A stretch of 44,445 nt of DNA, taken from the NCBI GenBank assembly GCA_021777555.1, contig JAJYDK010000033.1, positions 1 through 44,445 on the forward strand, read 5' to 3'. Below, one piece after another: positions 42,156 to 44,445 of the stretch. The notes beneath the pieces are model-generated. The model searched no databases and was not told the origin of the DNA. It worked only from the letters and a program-made list of their open reading frames with translations. Made by a program: the position numbers and the translations under genes. Numbering within the stretch: the stretch's first letter is position 1; each line of letters begins with the position of its first letter. The DNA comes from Pseudomonadota bacterium. GTDB taxonomy: Bacteria; Pseudomonadota; Gammaproteobacteria; Steroidobacterales; Steroidobacteraceae.

Positions 42156-42969
42156 AACTCTCGCAGACCTTGAACAGACTTTCGGAATGGCCGAGAAACA
42201 GCAGGTCCCCGGGGCGCTGCAGCCGGCAGATGCGCGCGAACAGGTCGCGCTGAGTGTCCCTGTCGAAGTAGATGATCACATTGCGGCAAAAGACGACGTC
42301 CAATGGCCCTTTCATCGGCAGCGGATGCATGAGATTGAGCTGCTTGAAGGTGACCAGAGAGGCCACTTCCGGGGCAATCCGGTGGCTCACGGCACGCCCG
42401 TCGCGATGCTCGGTGAAAAAGCGCTCGCGACGCTGCGGCGAGAGGCTGGCCGTGCGCTCCTGCGGGTAGAGGCCCCGGCGGGCGCGCTCGAGCACCTCCG
42501 AGTCGAGGTCGGTGGCGAGGATGCGCACGTCCCAGCTCCCCGGATGCGGCAATGTCTCGAGCACCGTCATCGCGATGGAATAGGGCTCCTCGCCGCTCGA
42601 GCAGCCGGCCGACCAGATGCGCAGCCGCCGCGGGCCGCGCGGATTGGCGGCGAGCGGCTCGAGCCACTGCTCACGCAGGTACTGGAAGTGATGCGGCTCG
42701 CGGAAGAACGCGGTCAGGTTGGTGGTGATGGCGTTGCACAGCTCGGTGAGCTCGCACTCATCCCGGGAGAGCAGCTCGCGATACTCCGCGAAGCTCTTCA
42801 GGTGCAGCATCCGCAGGCGCCGCGTCAGGCGGCCGTACACCAGCTCGCGCTTCTGCTCCGTCAGGTGGATACCGGTGAGTGACTTCACCAGGGCACGGAG
42901 CGCCTGGAAGTCATCCTCGTCGAAGTGAAACTCGCGCAGGCGCTGCGCGGCGATATCCAGTATGGACAC
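42118..42969 (-). CDS. cheR: Chemotaxis protein methyltransferase CheR
   Basis: Methylates glutamate side chains on receptors with S-adenosylmethionine. 283 residues, the normal size. The N-terminal helical domain (FHFDEDDFQALRALVKSLTG) is followed by the AdoMet-binding motif WSAGCSSGEEPYSIAM, TDLDSEVLERARRGLY and the conserved DVVFCRNVIIYFDRDTQRDL, then the C-terminal LFLGHSESL. The start is a GTG 11 bases after the preceding gene's stop. The receptor tail on the same strand at the window end carries the pentapeptide that CheR binds. Confidence 0.96.
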   Translation of the reverse strand: MSILDIAAQRLREFHFDEDDFQALRALVKSLTGIHLTEQKRELVYGRLTRRLRMLHLKSFAEYRELLSRDECELTELCNAITTNLTAFFREPHHFQYLREQWLEPLAANPRGPRRLRIWSAGCSSGEEPYSIAMTVLETLPHPGSWDVRILATDLDSEVLERARRGLYPQERTASLSPQRRERFFTEHRDGRAVSHRIAPEVASLVTFKQLNLMHPLPMKGPLDVVFCRNVIIYFDRDTQRDLFARICRLQRPGDLLFLGHSESLFKVCESYGLIGKTIYRRV

Positions 42970-42980
42970 GGCGGGCCCGG

Positions 42981-43454
42981 CTAAAACAGCTCGACGCTGC
43001 CCTCGTCCGCGTGAAGCTGGACGTGGCCGCACCCCGTCTCGTCCGGCATCAGCAGATTGAACAGCATGCGATGGGATTCGGAGGTAAACCGGGCGCGCAG
43101 CGTCTCGCGCAGCGCCGGCCAGCCCGGCGGGTCCACGCGCGCGGCCTCCCCGGCCGCGAAGCGGGCGAGCAGATCGCGCACCTGCGTCAATTGCTGGATC
43201 ATCCGGTCATGGAACTGCAGGCCTTCGATGCAGGCCGAGACATCGCGCGCGGACGGCGGCTTGCCGGCTGTCATCTCCCCGGCGATGCGCATGAGCGCCT
43301 GTCCGAGGGTCTCGACCGGCCGCTCGGACTCACTGATCGCCAGCTCGATGAGCGCGGCGGCGGTCTCCGCGGAGCGCACCAGATCGGAGTGCGTGCTGGC
43401 GGTGCGTGGTGCAACTCCCGATGCCGGCTGTTGCGTCTGTGTGTGTCGCTTCAT
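42981..43454 (-). CDS. Uncharacterised chemotaxis-operon protein with a CheZ-like D-x3-Q signature
   Basis: A 157-residue soluble protein predicted to be mostly helical. I do not recognise a named family. A helix holds GLQFHDRMIQQLTQVRDLLA, in which Asp83 and Gln87 are spaced exactly as the catalytic Asp143 and Gln147 of CheZ (DFQDLTGQ), which remove the phosphate from CheY-P. The C-terminus ends DEGSVELF, near-identical to the tail of CheD in the same operon. The position just before cheR and after a CheY-like gene fits a phosphatase. The N-terminal 30 residues are polar and disordered (QTQQPASG). The first in-frame GTG upstream would add 13 residues; the ATG was preferred. Function is an inference. 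Confidence 0.6.
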   Translation of the reverse strand: MKRHTQTQQPASGVAPRTASTHSDLVRSAETAAALIELAISESERPVETLGQALMRIAGEMTAGKPPSARDVSACIEGLQFHDRMIQQLTQVRDLLARFAAGEAARVDPPGWPALRETLRARFTSESHRMLFNLLMPDETGCGHVQLHADEGSVELF

Positions 43455-43509
43455 GTCTGACCGTAGTTGCTGGGCCACACGGCATCGGCGCACGCGTAGC
43501 GGACATTTC

Positions 43510-43544
43510 GATCCGCCTCCGGCGCGTGCTGCCGGAGGCGGATC
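43510..43544. other. Perfect 14-bp hairpin between two chemotaxis-operon genes
   Basis: GATCCGCCTCCGGC (43510-43523), 7-base loop, GCCGGAGGCGGATC (43531-43544). Every base of the stem pairs. In the direction of transcription it lies 36 bases after the stop of the small secreted-protein gene and 56 bases before the start of the CheZ-like gene. No T-run follows on the minus strand. It could be an attenuator, an RNase-processing site or a protein-binding site. Confidence 0.65.
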
Positions 43545-43579
43545 AGGGCGTCATGCCGGTGGTTGCGCGGGCCTGCACC

Positions 43580-43915
43580 TCAACTGTGTTTCGATTTGAA
43601 GGCGATGACCTGCTTGTTGAACTGCGCGGCGATGCGCTGCAGCTGATTGACCGCCGCATTGTGCAGGCTCACCTGGTCGTCGGAGCTCATCTGGTTCTGG
43701 CGCACCTCGAAGTCCAGGCACTTCAGATACGTCTGCACGTCGTGGTTGTATTCCTGAATCGTCTGCATGGCCGTGAGCATCTGCTGCTTGCTGGCCGTGG
43801 CGCCATCGGGAATCTTGCTGGGCGCCGGGGGCAGTTGGCAGTTCGCGTAGGCCGCCGGCGCGCCCAGGGCGCAGGCGACCGCCAGGGTGATCAGGAGTCT
43901 TCGGGGAGCGTTCAT
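43580..43915 (-). CDS. Small secreted protein of unknown function in the chemotaxis operon
   Basis: A 111-residue protein with a clear Sec signal peptide: basic start (MNAPRRL), hydrophobic LITLAVACALGAPAA and cleavage after AYA. The mature part of about 87 residues begins NCQLPPAPSKIPDGA and is helical and Gln-rich with TAMQTIQEYNHDVQTYLKCL. Two cysteines remain (NCQ and KCL) and could form a disulfide in the periplasm. No known domain was recognised. It is between the CheY-like gene (57-base gap) and the hairpin. A periplasmic protein in an adaptation operon is unusual, and whether it has a role in chemotaxis is unknown. Confidence 0.75.
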   Translation of the reverse strand: MNAPRRLLITLAVACALGAPAAYANCQLPPAPSKIPDGATASKQQMLTAMQTIQEYNHDVQTYLKCLDFEVRQNQMSSDDQVSLHNAAVNQLQRIAAQFNKQVIAFKSKHS

Positions 43916-43972
43916 GCGGGAGAACCTCGATGCAAGCGTTGAGATACAGGTCGAAGAACGGTGAGACTCGGC

Positions 43973-44335
43973 TCAGCTGAGAACCTTGGCGACCGTGGCG
44001 AGCAGCCGCTCTGGATTGAATGGCTTGACGAGCCAGCCCGTGGCGCCGGCAGCCTTGCCCTGCTGCTTGCGCTCGACGGTGGCCTCCGTGGTGAGCACGA
44101 GCAGCGGCACGAAGCGGTATCCGGCCCGCGAGCGCAGCTCGCGCACCAGGGTGATGCCGTCCATGTTCGGCATGTTGACGTCGGTGATGACGAGGTCGAA
44201 CCTCTGCTTTTCCGCGATCTCGAGCGCTTCGACCCCGTCGGAGGCCTGCTGGACCTGATGGCCGGCGCCGGTGAGGGTGATGCCGACCATCTGGCGCATC
44301 GCCGCCGAGTCGTCTACCGCGAGTATCCGTGCCAT
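43973..44335 (-). CDS. cheY: CheY-like chemotaxis response regulator
   Basis: A 120-residue stand-alone receiver. Phosphorylated by CheA it binds the flagellar motor. The acidic pocket is ILAVDDSAAMRQMVG (Asp8, Asp9), the phosphorylation site Asp52 is in VITDVNMPNMDGI, followed by the switch threonine in LVLTTEATVERKQQGKAAGA and the lysine in WLVKPFNPERLL. The pattern, with TTEA and GATGWLVKPF, is typical of CheY proteins of the chemotaxis type. A GTATGGCAC-rich stretch precedes it. The ATG is 37 bases after the stop of the receptor gene. The symbol is given by similarity; CheA and CheW lie outside the window. Confidence 0.88.
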   Translation of the reverse strand: MARILAVDDSAAMRQMVGITLTGAGHQVQQASDGVEALEIAEKQRFDLVITDVNMPNMDGITLVRELRSRAGYRFVPLLVLTTEATVERKQQGKAAGATGWLVKPFNPERLLATVAKVLS

Positions 44336-44372
44336 CGTCGCGCTCCAAAGTGTGTGTCGAGTGGGGCCATGG

Positions 44373-44445
44373 TCAGAATTCCTGCCATTCCGAGTCTTCA
44401 GTGGCGGAGGCCTGCGCGCCGCTGCGCGCGGCAACAGCGGCCAGC
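44373..44445 (-). CDS. Methyl-accepting chemotaxis protein, last 23 residues (truncated by window edge)
   Basis: Only the end of the gene is present. The reading frame before the stop gives an Ala-rich linker and then TEDSEWQEF at the very C-terminus. EWQEF fits the xWxxF pentapeptide (NWETF in E. coli Tsr and Tar) that tethers CheR and CheB to high-abundance receptors. The CheY-like gene follows 37 bases later on the same strand, and cheR, cheD and cheB come next. The receptor type and its ligand cannot be read from this piece. Confidence 0.7.
   Translation of the reverse strand, partial: LAAVAARSGAQASATEDSEWQEF

Noticed and set aside
1-44445. CRISPR arrays, tRNA or rRNA genes, insertion sequences, prophage or integron features
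   Set aside because: None was seen: no regularly spaced repeats, no cloverleaf with CCA end, no transposase or integrase motif. The base composition is even apart from short intergenic AT-rich spots.

Overview
This is a high-GC (roughly two-thirds G+C) chromosomal window. The gene families point to a motile, polarly flagellated gammaproteobacterium: a DUF1820 protein, a single-chain PurL of about 1300 residues, sigma-54 and sigma-28 flagellar promoters, and a sux-like sucrose locus. The mix is reminiscent of the Xanthomonadales/Nevskiales/Steroidobacterales side of the class, but the genus cannot be fixed from the sequence. I saw no transposase, integrase, phage gene, CRISPR array, tRNA or rRNA.

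Layout. Positions 1-6.6 kb hold the 3' end of an outer-membrane barrel gene, a histidine phosphatase, UDP-glucose 6-dehydrogenase with a clear terminator, a thioredoxin divergent from a LysR regulator with paired inverted repeats between them, an HDOD protein and an NnrS membrane protein. A short stretch with a decayed reading frame leads to a PAS-GAF-GGDEF-EAL protein (6.9-9.3 kb). From 9.4 to 14.6 kb lies a sucrose-use locus: LacI regulator, MFS sugar transporter, sucrose phosphorylase and ROK fructokinase. Two nearly identical palindromic operators flank it, and the second controls only the first 81 codons of what looks like a TonB-dependent receptor. That remnant abuts an orphan type VI secretion FHA gene (tagH-like). 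DUF1820 and purL follow as a tight pair.

From 20.4 to 36.4 kb is the late and middle flagellar cluster. On the minus strand, in transcription order, it runs flgB-C-D-E-F-G-H-I-J-K-L, fliC, fliD, fliS (rod, hook, L/P rings, junction proteins, flagellin, cap, chaperone). Divergently on the plus strand are flgA, flgM and flgN. The promoters are readable: a sigma-54 site before flgB, and sigma-28 sites before fliC (near-consensus) and flgM (full consensus). This fits the usual hierarchy in which FlgM is exported when the hook is complete and FliA then drives flagellin and flgM itself.

After a DUF3311/sodium-solute symporter pair (36.5-38.3 kb), the window ends in a minus-strand chemotaxis cluster. 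In transcription order it holds the last residues of a chemoreceptor ending in a WxxF-type CheR/CheB tether, a CheY-like regulator, a small secreted protein, a protein with a CheZ-like D-x3-Q signature, cheR, cheD, cheB, and two tandem HDOD paralogues. The less usual content is here: the CheZ-like protein and CheD share the same C-terminal VELF tail, and HDOD proteins and a periplasmic protein are built into an adaptation operon.
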